Part shown: positions 27,601 through 36,269 of the stretch, piece by piece | Numbering within the stretch: position 1 is the first letter of the stretch | Layout: each line of letters begins with the position of its first letter | Source of the DNA: SAR324 cluster bacterium | Lineage (GTDB): Bacteria; SAR324; XYD2-FULL-50-16; HCM1 | Reading direction: 5' to 3' | NCBI GenBank assembly: GCA_002995645.1 | Contig: PUHO01000009.1 | Location: 1 to 48,115, forward strand | Length of the DNA stretch: 48,115 nucleotides | The notes under the pieces: generated by a model | What the model saw: the letters and a program-made list of their open reading frames with translations, nothing else | Database searches by the model: none | What the model was told of the DNA's origin: nothing | Made by a program: the position numbers and the translations under genes

Positions 27601-28209
27601 ATGAAAAAAAAATTAATAACTCTTATCGTCTCATGCGTATTACTTAGCTCGGTTGCTTTTGCAAAAGGAAGCGTTAAAGGTACATTTAAAGTTATCCCAC
27701 CTGGCACCGTGCCGGCTGCGCATTCGGCAAAAAGCATAACTGTATACGAAATTGCTTCGTTTGCTTGCCCGCATTGCTATAAATTTAATACCATACTTCC
27801 TACTATAAAAAAGAAATATGGAACTAAAGTTACTTTCAAATTCTATCCTATTCTTTGGAACGGCGAAAATCCGGCACGTTTGTTCTACCTAGCTCAAATT
27901 AAAAAAGGCAATGCCGTTGCGGAACAAGTGAAAAACGAAATTTTTTCTTATTATCATGAAAAAGGATTAGGGCAACAAACCTATCAAATATCTGTTTTGA
28001 AATATATTGCTAAAGCGCACGGTTTAGAGAAAAACCTTGAAAAAGAATTACAATCCGCACCGGTTGACGCTAAGATTAAAGAAACAAAAGCAGTTTCAAA
28101 ACAATATAAAATTAGAGGAACTCCAAGCTTTATTATTAACGGCGTCCTTTTAGTAGAAGGCGACGATAAGCCTAATTTAGAAATGATTTTTGATACTTTA
28201 CTAAAATAA
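27601..28209 (+). CDS. DsbA-family thiol:disulfide interchange protein
   Basis: 202 residues with a clear signal peptide (KKKLITLIVSCVLLSSVAFA). The thioredoxin-fold active site is CPHC in FACPHCYKF, the DsbA dipeptide, and the cis-Pro loop is RGTPSFIING. Overall length matches periplasmic DsbA, which oxidises Cys pairs in exported proteins. GAGG lies upstream of the start. Its position directly after the tetrahaem cytochrome gene suggests a role in that protein's Cys chemistry, but this is inference. DsbB is not in the window. Confidence 0.9.
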   Translation: MKKKLITLIVSCVLLSSVAFAKGSVKGTFKVIPPGTVPAAHSAKSITVYEIASFACPHCYKFNTILPTIKKKYGTKVTFKFYPILWNGENPARLFYLAQIKKGNAVAEQVKNEIFSYYHEKGLGQQTYQISVLKYIAKAHGLEKNLEKELQSAPVDAKIKETKAVSKQYKIRGTPSFIINGVLLVEGDDKPNLEMIFDTLLK

Positions 28210-28241
28210 ATTAATACAATAACTCTGTTAGTTTGATTATT

Positions 28242-30461
28242 ATGTCTGATTTGAATATTAGCTATGTAAAACGTGTAGCTGAAGCACTGCAATTAAAACA
28301 AGAAAACGTTTTTCAAGTAGCTAAACTTCTACACGAGCAAGCGACTGTTCCGTTTATTGCAAGATATAGGAAAGAACTAACAGGCGAACTGGACGAAGTT
28401 GCTATTAGAGCGATACGCGACACCTATCAATATATTAGCGAACTAGAAGAAAGAAAGCTGGCAGTTATTCAATTAGTTGAGGAAGACGGTAAACTTACAG
28501 AAGATTGGAAGCTTGCCGTTTTAGCGGCAACAACAAAGCAAATTGTAGAAGATTTATACGCGCCTTTTAAGAAGAAAAGACAAACGCGCGCGTCTAAAGC
28601 GATTGCAAAAGGGCTTGAACCGTTAACAGATAAGCTTTTGCAAAGTGAAGCCTATGCTAGTTGGTTAGATTCGTTTTTGCAACAAAGTGAAGACGTAGCA
28701 ACCCAAGAAGACGCCTTACAAGGTGCCGCCGATATTCTTGCTGAACGTATGGCAAACGACGTAGAAATAAAAGAACGGTTACGTAAACTATGTTTTCAAG
28801 AAAGTGAAATTATTTGTGTTGTTAAACCTGAATTTGCAGAAACAACAACAAAATTTTCTCAGTATTATGATTATACTAGCTCTGTGGCAAATATAGCGGC
28901 GCACCAATTTTTAGCAATGCGACGTGGTGAAGAACAAAAAATACTTCGCTTGTCTTTTGCCTTTCCTAAAGAAAAACTTGTTTTAGCTATAGAAGAAAAA
29001 TGGCAGCCTATTAAGGAGCAAGCCTGGTTAATGCAAACTATAGAAGATAGCTTGCGCCGTTTGCTTTTGCCTTCTCTTGAACTAGACTTGCGTACTTTCC
29101 TTAAAGAAAGAGCAGACGAAGAATCGATCCGCGTTTTTTCTCGTAACTTACATGATATATTAATGGGACCTATGGCGGGAACCGTTACGGTCCTTGCGTT
29201 AGATCCGGGAATACGTACCGGGACTAAATGGGCGGTTGTGGCGAATAATAGTCGTTTGCAAAAATACGGCACTTTTTACCCTATTGCTAAAAGTAGCGAT
29301 ATGGCAAAACAAGCGGCGAAAACTTTGCAAGATATAATTCAAAATTATAATATTGAAATGATTTGTATCGGTAACGGTACGGCATCACGTGAAGTTACGC
29401 AGTTTGTTAAAGATAACTTAACGGATAAATTGCCGATTGTGTCTGTTAATGAAGCCGGCGCTTCTGTTTACTCAGCCTCTACTATTGCTAGAGAAGAATT
29501 TCCCGAGCTGGATCTTGTCTATCGCGGGGCGATTTCTATTGCAAGGCGTTTCCAAGATCCACTTGCCGAATTAGTTAAAATAGACCCTAAATCTATTGGC
29601 GTTGGACAATATCAGCATGACGTTAATCAAGTTAAATTAAAAACTTCGCTAGACGATGTGATTGAATCTTGTGTAAATCAGGTTGGCGTTAATGTGAATA
29701 CTGCTTCCTATGCTTTGTTAGCTTACGTTTCCGGATTAAATACGTCTGTTGCACGTAATATTGTGAAACATAGAGAAGAAAACGGCTTGTTTCAATCAAG
29801 GCAAGATCTGTTAAGTGTGCAACGACTTGGTGCTAAATCATTTGAGCAAGCCGCCGGTTTCCTTAAAGTGCCGGAATCGCAAAACCCACTAGATAACTCG
29901 GCAGTCCACCCTGAAAATTATCAGTTTGTTACGAATTTAGCAAACAGAATGAGCTTAAACCTCCAAGAGTTGGTAGGTAATGAGAAAGCAGTAAAAGACT
30001 TAATCATACAAGAAGAAGATGTTGCTAACGTTGGTAAAGTAACGTTACAAGATATTATTCACGAACTAGCTAAACCGGGAAGGGATCCGCGTAAAGCGTT
30101 TGAAGCTATGGCTTGGCAAGACGACGTGCAGACGATTACCGATTTAACTAAAGGTATGAAGCTAGAAGGTATTATTACTAATATGACGAAGTTTGGCGTG
30201 TTCGTTGATATAGGCGTACATCAAGACGGCTTAGTTCATATTTCTGAAATTACAAATAAGTTTATTAGCGATCCGGCGGACGTTTGTTCTCTTGGTGATA
30301 AAGTAACGGTGACCGTGTTAGACGTGCAAGTTGAGCAAAAACGTATTAGTCTTTCTATGAAATCTGATTCATCTTCTGCAAAAGCTAAACGTTCCCCTAA
30401 GAAGCAACAAAAAGTAAGTTGGCAAGATTTGCAAAATAAGTTTAATAATACGATTAGATAA
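28242..30461 (+). CDS. tex: Tex-like S1 RNA-binding transcription accessory protein
   Basis: About 739 residues from the ATG at 28242; an alternative ATG sits 9 bp earlier. Domain order matches Tex: an N-terminal helical region with FIARYRKELTGELDE, the YqgF/RNase H-like domain (VLALDPGIRTGTKWAVV), helix-hairpin-helix repeats (VSGLNTSVARNIVKHREENG and LLSVQRLGAKSFEQAAGFL), and a C-terminal S1 domain (GIITNMTKFGVFVDIGVHQD). It binds nucleic acid and affects transcription and translation stress responses; its precise role is not settled. It ends 67 bp before the convergent first lysE gene. Confidence 0.96.
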   Translation: MSDLNISYVKRVAEALQLKQENVFQVAKLLHEQATVPFIARYRKELTGELDEVAIRAIRDTYQYISELEERKLAVIQLVEEDGKLTEDWKLAVLAATTKQIVEDLYAPFKKKRQTRASKAIAKGLEPLTDKLLQSEAYASWLDSFLQQSEDVATQEDALQGAADILAERMANDVEIKERLRKLCFQESEIICVVKPEFAETTTKFSQYYDYTSSVANIAAHQFLAMRRGEEQKILRLSFAFPKEKLVLAIEEKWQPIKEQAWLMQTIEDSLRRLLLPSLELDLRTFLKERADEESIRVFSRNLHDILMGPMAGTVTVLALDPGIRTGTKWAVVANNSRLQKYGTFYPIAKSSDMAKQAAKTLQDIIQNYNIEMICIGNGTASREVTQFVKDNLTDKLPIVSVNEAGASVYSASTIAREEFPELDLVYRGAISIARRFQDPLAELVKIDPKSIGVGQYQHDVNQVKLKTSLDDVIESCVNQVGVNVNTASYALLAYVSGLNTSVARNIVKHREENGLFQSRQDLLSVQRLGAKSFEQAAGFLKVPESQNPLDNSAVHPENYQFVTNLANRMSLNLQELVGNEKAVKDLIIQEEDVANVGKVTLQDIIHELAKPGRDPRKAFEAMAWQDDVQTITDLTKGMKLEGIITNMTKFGVFVDIGVHQDGLVHISEITNKFISDPADVCSLGDKVTVTVLDVQVEQKRISLSMKSDSSSAKAKRSPKKQQKVSWQDLQNKFNNTIR

Positions 30462-30467
30462 AATAGA

Positions 30468-30527
30468 CTTATACAAAAGCCAATAAACCTTTCCCTTCGA
30501 CGCCCCTTAAAAAGTGAGTCGCCAAGG
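30468..30527. repeat. Diverged copy of the lysE-1 3' end
   Basis: CTTATACAAAAGCCAATAAA at 30468 repeats CTTATACAAAAGCTAATAAA at 30528, the antisense of the last codons of the adjacent LysE gene. The following CTTTCCC and a degenerate AAAAAG..G segment also match. The unit is 60 bp and occupies almost the whole gap between tex and lysE-1. Confidence 0.75.
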
Positions 30528-30528
30528 C

Positions 30529-31170
30529 TTATACAAAAGCTAATAAAGCTTTCCCACCAGTATATAAAAAGCGTAGGCTTATCCAAGCTAGCAAAGATCC
30601 GAGAAATATATTAAACAGAAAATTAGCTAATGGATTTTTATTAAGAAAAGGAGTAATATACTTTCCTAATAAAACCCATATACTTAAGCTAGGTAGCATA
30701 ACGCATAAATTAAGTAGCAGAAAGAAAGTAAGGTTTGCCGTATAGGTTGGTTGTCTAAAGGCGGCTATAAGCGTTATTTGTACTAAGAAACCTTTAACGT
30801 TAGCACATTGTAGCGCTATGCCGTGCCAGACTGTTAACGGCTTAGTTTCTACTATAACACTCTTTTTTGCTTTAATGCCGTTGCTAATGGTCTTACTAGC
30901 TAAATATAGCATATATAACGAACCTAGCGAGGTTAGCAAAGGTTGCTCCCAAGGAAGATGAAATAAAAGTTGTTCCCCAATCGTAACAAGCGCTATGGTG
31001 AGAACAGTACGCCCTAAAATAACGCCTAGTATAAACGGAAAAGCTCTTTTATAGCCGTATTCTTTGCCAAGAAAAACACAAAGTAAGTTGTTTGGTCCCG
31101 GTGTAAAAGCGAAAGTGCAAAATAATAGCACTGCATGTAGGAAAGGAATAATAGGAAGTGAGATAAACAT
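30529..31170 (-). CDS. LysE/RhtB-family amino acid exporter, copy 1
   Basis: 213 residues, about six membrane helices, the family signature FTPGPNNLLCVFLGKEYGYK near the N-terminus. Such proteins export amino acids or related metabolites across the inner membrane by proton exchange; the substrate is not readable. It is the last gene of the leftward seven-copy array and belongs to subgroup A (copies 1-3), which share nearly identical N-terminal coding DNA and a gap of 6 bp or less. Its tail reads LYTGGKALLAFV. A decayed copy of this 3' end lies just downstream. Confidence 0.9.
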   Translation of the reverse strand: MFISLPIIPFLHAVLLFCTFAFTPGPNNLLCVFLGKEYGYKRAFPFILGVILGRTVLTIALVTIGEQLLFHLPWEQPLLTSLGSLYMLYLASKTISNGIKAKKSVIVETKPLTVWHGIALQCANVKGFLVQITLIAAFRQPTYTANLTFFLLLNLCVMLPSLSIWVLLGKYITPFLNKNPLANFLFNIFLGSLLAWISLRFLYTGGKALLAFV

Positions 31171-31176
31171 AACAAT

Positions 31177-31818
31177 TTAATAAATGAAAGATAATAGATC
31201 TTTTGCTCCACTGTATAAGAAGCGTAAGCTCATCCAAGCTAACAACGCGCCAAGACTTACGTTAAACAAGAAATTAGCTAGCGGGTATTTATTAAGGAAA
31301 GGATTAATATATTTTCCAAGTAAAACCCACACGCTAAAGCTAACTAACTTAAGCGAATGAAGAAGAAGAAAAAAAACAAGGTTGCCAACGTACGTTGGTT
31401 GTCTAAAGGCGGCTAGTAGCGTTATTTGTACGACTAGCCCTTTTGCGTTGACACTTTGAAGCGCCATGCCGTGCCAGAATGATAACGGCTTACTTTCTAC
31501 TATAATATTCTTTTTTGCTTTAATACCGTTGTTAATGGTCTTGCTAGCTAAGTATAGCATATATAAAGAACCGAGCGCCGTTAATAAAGGTTGTTCCCAA
31601 GGTAGGCGGAATAAAATTGCTTCGCCAAGTGTAACTAGTATTACAGTGATAATCATTCTTCCTAGACAAGCACCGAATATAAAAGGAAAGGACTTTTTAT
31701 AGCCGTATTCTTTACCAAGAAAAACACAAAGTAAGTTGTTTGGTCCCGGCGTAAAAGCGAAAGTGCAAAATAATAGCACTGCATGTAAGAAAGCGATAAT
31801 AGGAAAAGTCATAGACAT
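31177..31818 (-). CDS. LysE/RhtB-family amino acid exporter, copy 2
   Basis: 213 residues with the same layout as copy 1 (FTPGPNNLLCVFLGKEYGYK; LYMLYLASKTINNGIKAKK; HGMALQSVNAKGLVVQITLL). It is subgroup A. The 94 bp at 31694-31787, coding for the N-terminal helix and signature, match copy 3 with a single difference, while the rest of the genes differ far more. The gap to copy 1 is 6 bp, so coupled translation is likely. Confidence 0.9.
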   Translation of the reverse strand: MSMTFPIIAFLHAVLLFCTFAFTPGPNNLLCVFLGKEYGYKKSFPFIFGACLGRMIITVILVTLGEAILFRLPWEQPLLTALGSLYMLYLASKTINNGIKAKKNIIVESKPLSFWHGMALQSVNAKGLVVQITLLAAFRQPTYVGNLVFFLLLHSLKLVSFSVWVLLGKYINPFLNKYPLANFLFNVSLGALLAWMSLRFLYSGAKDLLSFIY

Positions 31819-31824
31819 ACCAAT

Positions 31825-32460
31825 TTAATGCATGAAAGTTAATAGATCTGTGACGCCACTATATAAGAAACGTAAACTTATCCAAGCTAACAACGAGCCA
31901 AGAAATAGATTAAACAAGAAATTAGCTAGTGGGTTTTTGTTAAGAAACGGATTGATATGCTTGCCTAGTAAAACCCATAGGCTTAGGGTAGCTAGCATAA
32001 GTAAATTAAGAAGCAAAAAAAAGCTGAGATTGCCAATATAGGTTGCTTGTCTATAAGCGGCAATAAGTGCTATTTGAACTAATAAACCTTTAACATTAGC
32101 ACATTGCAGGGCTATACCGTGCCAGAGAGATAGCGGCTTAGTTTCTATTATAATATTCTTTTTTGCTTTAATACCGTTGTTAATGGTCTTACTAGCTAAA
32201 TATAGCATATATAAAGAACCGAGCGCCATTAATAAAGGTTGTTCCCAAGGTAGGCGGAATAAAATAGCTTCGCCAATGGTAACAAGTAGTATTGTAATTA
32301 CCATTCGTCCCAGGCAAGCGCCAAGCATAAAAGGAAAAGTTTTTTTATAGCCGTATTCTTTACCAAGAAAAACACAAAGTAAGTTGTTTGGTCCCGGCGT
32401 AAAAGCAAAAGTGCAAAATAATAGCACTGCATGTAGAAACGTAGTGATAGAAAAAGGCAT
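31825..32460 (-). CDS. LysE/RhtB-family amino acid exporter, copy 3
   Basis: 211 residues, subgroup A, with FTPGPNNLLCVFLGKEYGYK and a C-terminus LYSGVTDLLTFMH. It differs from copies 1 and 2 mainly in the middle helices and the tail. The gap to copy 4 upstream is only 3 bp, and the subgroup changes at this junction: copy 4 onward has the LLAIALGKQ-type signature. Confidence 0.9.
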   Translation of the reverse strand: MPFSITTFLHAVLLFCTFAFTPGPNNLLCVFLGKEYGYKKTFPFMLGACLGRMVITILLVTIGEAILFRLPWEQPLLMALGSLYMLYLASKTINNGIKAKKNIIIETKPLSLWHGIALQCANVKGLLVQIALIAAYRQATYIGNLSFFLLLNLLMLATLSLWVLLGKHINPFLNKNPLANFLFNLFLGSLLAWISLRFLYSGVTDLLTFMH

Positions 32461-32463
32461 AAT

Positions 32464-33099
32464 TTAACTATAAAGATGAATTAACTTAACAGACGAATCA
32501 AACATAAAAAACATACTTAACACGGCAAGAGACGAGCCAAGAAGTAAATGAAAAAGAAAATTTCCTTTTTTAGATTTTTGTAGTAAAGGAGAAATACTTT
32601 TTCCAAAAGATACCCAAAAGCAAATACTAAGAAATACGAAAATAGAAACTGCCGAGAAAAAAATAATATTACCTATAAGCGTAGGTTGTTTAAATATGGC
32701 AATAATCGTTATTTGTGAAACTAAAGCTTTAGGATTAACCCATTGTATAGCAAAGGTTGCCAGAAATCCAAGTTTTAAGTTTTTAATTTTTTTTTCTTCG
32801 AATTGTTGCCTACCTGCAAGGATTGTATTCCAAGAAAGATATAGCATATAAACAGATCCGAGTATAATAATGTAGAGTTGTAATTTAGGGAATAGCTGAA
32901 AAAACTCTTTACCAAGTAAGCATAAAAATAAATAGATACAAAGACTCCCACTCCATACGCCGAGAATAAAGGGAAAGTTTGCTTTAAATCCGTTTTGTTT
33001 ACCTAGCGCAATCCCAATTAAGTTGTTAGGTCCCGGCGTAAGCATAAGAGGGAGTGCAAAAATAAGGCAATGTATAAACGTAATAAAAGGAAAATGCAT
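32464..33099 (-). CDS. LysE/RhtB-family amino acid exporter, copy 4
   Basis: 211 residues, subgroup B (copies 4-7). The signature is LTPGPNNLIGIALGKQNGFK, and the middle carries FAIQWVNPKALVSQITIIA. It is the most diverged member of subgroup B. Even so, 46 bp at 32537-32582 (C-terminal coding region) are identical to 34585-34630 in copy 7 and differ in copies 5 and 6 between them. A 44-bp spacer separates it from copy 5. Confidence 0.9.
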   Translation of the reverse strand: MHFPFITFIHCLIFALPLMLTPGPNNLIGIALGKQNGFKANFPFILGVWSGSLCIYLFLCLLGKEFFQLFPKLQLYIIILGSVYMLYLSWNTILAGRQQFEEKKIKNLKLGFLATFAIQWVNPKALVSQITIIAIFKQPTLIGNIIFFSAVSIFVFLSICFWVSFGKSISPLLQKSKKGNFLFHLLLGSSLAVLSMFFMFDSSVKLIHLYS

Positions 33100-33143
33100 A
33101 ATTTATTTAATAAAGTATAGGTGCATTATAATCAAAATAGGAT

Positions 33144-33779
33144 TTAAGCGTAAATACGAGTTAACTTAATAGTTGAGTCCAAAATAAAAAATATACTTAA
33201 CACGGCAAGGATAGCTCCTAGAATTAAATGAAAAATGAAATTGCTTTTTTTATTTTTTTGCAAAATAGGAGAAATACTTTTTCCGAAAATAATCCAAAAG
33301 CTAAGATCGAATAAGGCGAGCGTAGATAATATGGTAAAGAAAACAAGGTTAACTGTAAGCGACGGTTGTTTAAATGCCGATACAATCGTGATTTGTGCGG
33401 CTAGCCCTTTAGGATTAACCCACTGCAAAGAGAAAGCTTCGCCAAAGCCAACAGTTAGGTTTTTGATTTCTTTTTCTTTGAAATCTTGTTTACCTGCAAG
33501 GGCTGTCTTCCAAGCAAGGTATAACATATAACAAGATCCGGCTATGATAATGTAAAGTTGTATTCCCGGGAATAGTTGAAAAACTGCTTTACCAAGTAGG
33601 CATAAAAATAAATAAACAACAAGTTGCCCAATCCACACACCTAGAATAAACGGCAAATTTGACTTAAGTCCGCTTTGCTTGCCAAGCGCAATGGCAAGTA
33701 GGTTATTAGGTCCCGGCGTGAATAAAAAGGGGATTGTAAAAATAACGCTATGTATAAACGTAACGAAAGGAAAACTCAT
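33144..33779 (-). CDS. LysE/RhtB-family amino acid exporter, copy 5
   Basis: 211 residues, subgroup B. FTPGPNNLLAIALGKQSGLK and FSLQWVNPKGLAAQITIVSA are the family segments. Six hydrophobic helices are spaced as in the other copies. The 33 bp at 33220-33252 are identical to 33904-33936 in copy 6. It is separated by 48 bp from copy 6; that spacer begins with a version of the M20 peptidase gene's last bases. Confidence 0.9.
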   Translation of the reverse strand: MSFPFVTFIHSVIFTIPFLFTPGPNNLLAIALGKQSGLKSNLPFILGVWIGQLVVYLFLCLLGKAVFQLFPGIQLYIIIAGSCYMLYLAWKTALAGKQDFKEKEIKNLTVGFGEAFSLQWVNPKGLAAQITIVSAFKQPSLTVNLVFFTILSTLALFDLSFWIIFGKSISPILQKNKKSNFIFHLILGAILAVLSIFFILDSTIKLTRIYA

Positions 33780-33827
33780 AACTTATTTTTTAGCATAGCC
33801 GATCAAATGTAATTAAATAAATAGTAT

Positions 33828-34463
33828 TTAAGAATATAAGTGTAGTAATTTAGTTGCTGAAGTAATGATAAAGTATATACTTAAAGCGGCAAGGATAGAC
33901 CCAAGAATTAAATGAAAAATGAAATTGCTTTTTTTAGATTTTTGTAATATAGGAGCAACGCTTTTCCCGAAAATAATCCAAAAGCTAACGGACGCGAAAA
34001 CGAAAGAAGATAAGGCAACAAATAAAATTAGGTTAGCTATAAGCGACGGTTGTTGAAATAAAGCAATAATTGTTACTTGCGCAACAATGCCTTTAGGATT
34101 AACCCATTGTAAAGAAGCAGCTTCCCAAAAGCCAACTTTGAATTTTTTGATTTTTTTTTCTTTGAATTGTTGCGTACCTAAAAGGATAGTTTTCCAAGCA
34201 AGGTATAGCATATACAAAGCGCCGACCATGATAACGTAAAGTTGTATTCCCGGAACAAGGTCAAAAATACCTTCGCCAAGAAAGAGCAAGAATGCATAAA
34301 TAATAAGTATTCCAGCCCATATGCCCAAAATAAAAGGTATGTTTTTTTTATAGCCGTTTTGCTTGCCAAGCGCAATGGCAAGTAGGTTATTAGGTCCGGG
34401 CGTAAAATAAAGTGGCACTATGAACATAAGGCCATGTAAAAACGTAATAAAAAGAGAGTTCAT
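33828..34463 (-). CDS. LysE/RhtB-family amino acid exporter, copy 6
   Basis: 211 residues, subgroup B, the closest relative of copy 7: both start MNSLFITFLH and share KKFKVGFWEAASLQWVNPKG. Its C-terminal region, however, follows copy 5 (KKSNFIFHLILG) and not copy 7 (KKGNFLFHLLLG). It is flanked by 48-bp spacers of related sequence, so the duplication unit here is 684 bp. Confidence 0.9.
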   Translation of the reverse strand: MNSLFITFLHGLMFIVPLYFTPGPNNLLAIALGKQNGYKKNIPFILGIWAGILIIYAFLLFLGEGIFDLVPGIQLYVIMVGALYMLYLAWKTILLGTQQFKEKKIKKFKVGFWEAASLQWVNPKGIVAQVTIIALFQQPSLIANLILFVALSSFVFASVSFWIIFGKSVAPILQKSKKSNFIFHLILGSILAALSIYFIITSATKLLHLYS

Positions 34464-34511
34464 AATTTATTTTTTAGCATAGTCGGTCAAATGTAATGAA
34501 TTCAATAGTAT

Positions 34512-35147
34512 TTAAAAATATAAGTGCCTTAATTTAGTTGCTGAATCAAGGATAAAGTATATACTTAAAGCGGCAAGGATAGACCCAAGAAGTAAATGAA
34601 AAAGAAAATTTCCTTTTTTAGATTTTTGTAATATAGGAGAAATGATTTTCCCGAAAATAGTCCAAAAGCTAACGGAAACCATAATGAAAGCAGATAAGGC
34701 AGTAAATAAAATTAGGTTAACTGTAAGCGACGGTTGTTTGAATAAAGCAATAACTGTTATTTGCGTAACAATACCTTTAGGATTAACCCATTGTAAAGAA
34801 GCAGCTTCCCAAAAACCAACTTTGAATTTTTTGATTTTTCTTTCTTTGAATTGTTGCGTACCTGCCAGGATAGTTTTCCAAGAAAGATATAGCATATAAC
34901 AAGATCCGACTATGATAATGTAAAGTTGTATTCCCGGGACAAGGTTAAAAATACCTTGCCCAAGTAAGAGTAGGAATGTATAAATAATAAGTATACCAAT
35001 CCACACGCCCAAAATAAAAGGTATGTTTTTTTTATAGCCGTTTTGCTTGCCAAGCGCAATGGCAAGTAGGTTATTCGGTCCGGGCGTAAAAGAAAGTGGT
35101 ATTATGAATAAAATGCTATGTAAAAACGTAATAAAAAGAGAGTTCAT
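34512..35147 (-). CDS. LysE/RhtB-family amino acid exporter, copy 7
   Basis: 211 residues, subgroup B, first exporter of the array in transcription order and only 3 bp after the M20 peptidase stop. FTPGPNNLLAIALGKQNGYK marks the family. The close spacing to the peptidase suggests a shared transcript and linked function: the peptidase would release amino acids and the exporter would remove an excess. That link is inference. The C-terminal coding block matches copy 4. Confidence 0.9.
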   Translation of the reverse strand: MNSLFITFLHSILFIIPLSFTPGPNNLLAIALGKQNGYKKNIPFILGVWIGILIIYTFLLLLGQGIFNLVPGIQLYIIIVGSCYMLYLSWKTILAGTQQFKERKIKKFKVGFWEAASLQWVNPKGIVTQITVIALFKQPSLTVNLILFTALSAFIMVSVSFWTIFGKIISPILQKSKKGNFLFHLLLGSILAALSIYFILDSATKLRHLYF

Positions 35148-35150
35148 AAT

Positions 35151-36269
35151 TTATTTTTTAGCAAGTAATATGATGGATTCCTTCATAAGTTGGATAAAAG
35201 GTTCTACTTCGTGTAAACATAATTTTTCTTCTTTAGTATGAATGCCTGTTCCGCAAGCGCTAAAACCGTCTACGACCGGGCAGCCCATAGAAGAAATATA
35301 ATTACCGTCAGATAAGCCGCCGCTTTTGTCCCAACGTAAGGTTTGATTTAGCTTTTTTGCCGCTTGTGATATGATTTCTTGTAGTGCTTTTGTTTTGTCA
35401 GTAACAAAGAAAGGCTTTGTTTCCACCGGGATAGTAAGGGTAACTTCTACTTTAGGATCGCGTTTGTTTTGCGTGATTTTTTCTACTTGTTTTTTAAAAT
35501 CAATAAGTATTTGTGGCGTAAACGAACGGCATTCAAGTGTGAATTTTGCCGTGTCAGAGATAATATTAATTTTATCGCCGCCTTCTATCTTGCCAATATT
35601 AAGAGATATATCTTTTTCCGGATTATGTAAGCTTTGTATTTGATTGCCTTGATATAATAACTCGGCAATAGCAGACGCACCTTCTTTAGGTACGGAAGAA
35701 TGGGCGGGTATGCCTTTATATTCAATTACATAAGAAGACCTACCTTTTCTTGACTCCATTAAAGTTAAAGGCGTGTCCGTTGATTCTGCCACAAAAGCGG
35801 CTTTAGCTTGTTTTGCTACTTGTTTCAGTGCTTCTTTTGAATAACGTGTTCCAATTTCTTCATCACCAGTAAAGAAAAAGCAAATAGACAGCTTTTCAAA
35901 TACGTCTTTTGGAAGCATTTCCACAGCATAGCAAGTGGCAAGAACACCGCCTTTCATGTCGGCAACGCCCGGTCCGTAAGCATAGGTTTCATCAACGCTA
36001 AACGACCAATTAGCGACCGTTCCTTTGGGAAAGACAGTGTCAAGGTGCCCGGAGATAAGCAGATCATACGGCGGTTTGCCAGAGCTTACTTTTAAAACAG
36101 GCGCGCAATCAGGGTGAACGTGAATTTCTTCTACTTGCCACGGCGGTTGTTTAAAAAAACGATTGTGTAAAACGGTTTGGACTTGTTTGATTCCAGGCAG
36201 CGTGTCTGTGCCGGAATCAATGGAAACAATTGATTTTAAATCTTCTAGATATTGAGATAAGGAGAACAT
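35151..36269 (-). CDS. M20-family zinc metallopeptidase (ArgE/DapE/CPG2-like)
   Basis: About 372 residues from the ATG at 36269; the frame continues upstream, but those 38 residues look unlike the family, whereas MFSLSQYLEDLKSIVSIDSG is a normal start. Zinc ligands are in LISGHLDTVFPKG (His, with catalytic Asp), GPGVADMKGG (bridging Asp), FFTGDEEIGT (Glu pair) and GIHTKEE (His). A dimerisation domain lies between (AHSSVPKEGASAIAEL). It is soluble, with no signal peptide. Glutamate carboxypeptidase-like or acyl-amino-acid hydrolysing activity is most likely. It leads the seven exporters. Confidence 0.88.
   Translation of the reverse strand: MFSLSQYLEDLKSIVSIDSGTDTLPGIKQVQTVLHNRFFKQPPWQVEEIHVHPDCAPVLKVSSGKPPYDLLISGHLDTVFPKGTVANWSFSVDETYAYGPGVADMKGGVLATCYAVEMLPKDVFEKLSICFFFTGDEEIGTRYSKEALKQVAKQAKAAFVAESTDTPLTLMESRKGRSSYVIEYKGIPAHSSVPKEGASAIAELLYQGNQIQSLHNPEKDISLNIGKIEGGDKINIISDTAKFTLECRSFTPQILIDFKKQVEKITQNKRDPKVEVTLTIPVETKPFFVTDKTKALQEIISQAAKKLNQTLRWDKSGGLSDGNYISSMGCPVVDGFSACGTGIHTKEEKLCLHEVEPFIQLMKESIILLAKK

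Noticed and set aside
30529..35147. Seven lysE copies as an assembly error
   Set aside because: Copies differ throughout, each frame is intact, and the spacers differ, so collapsed or duplicated reads do not explain them, though long reads would confirm.
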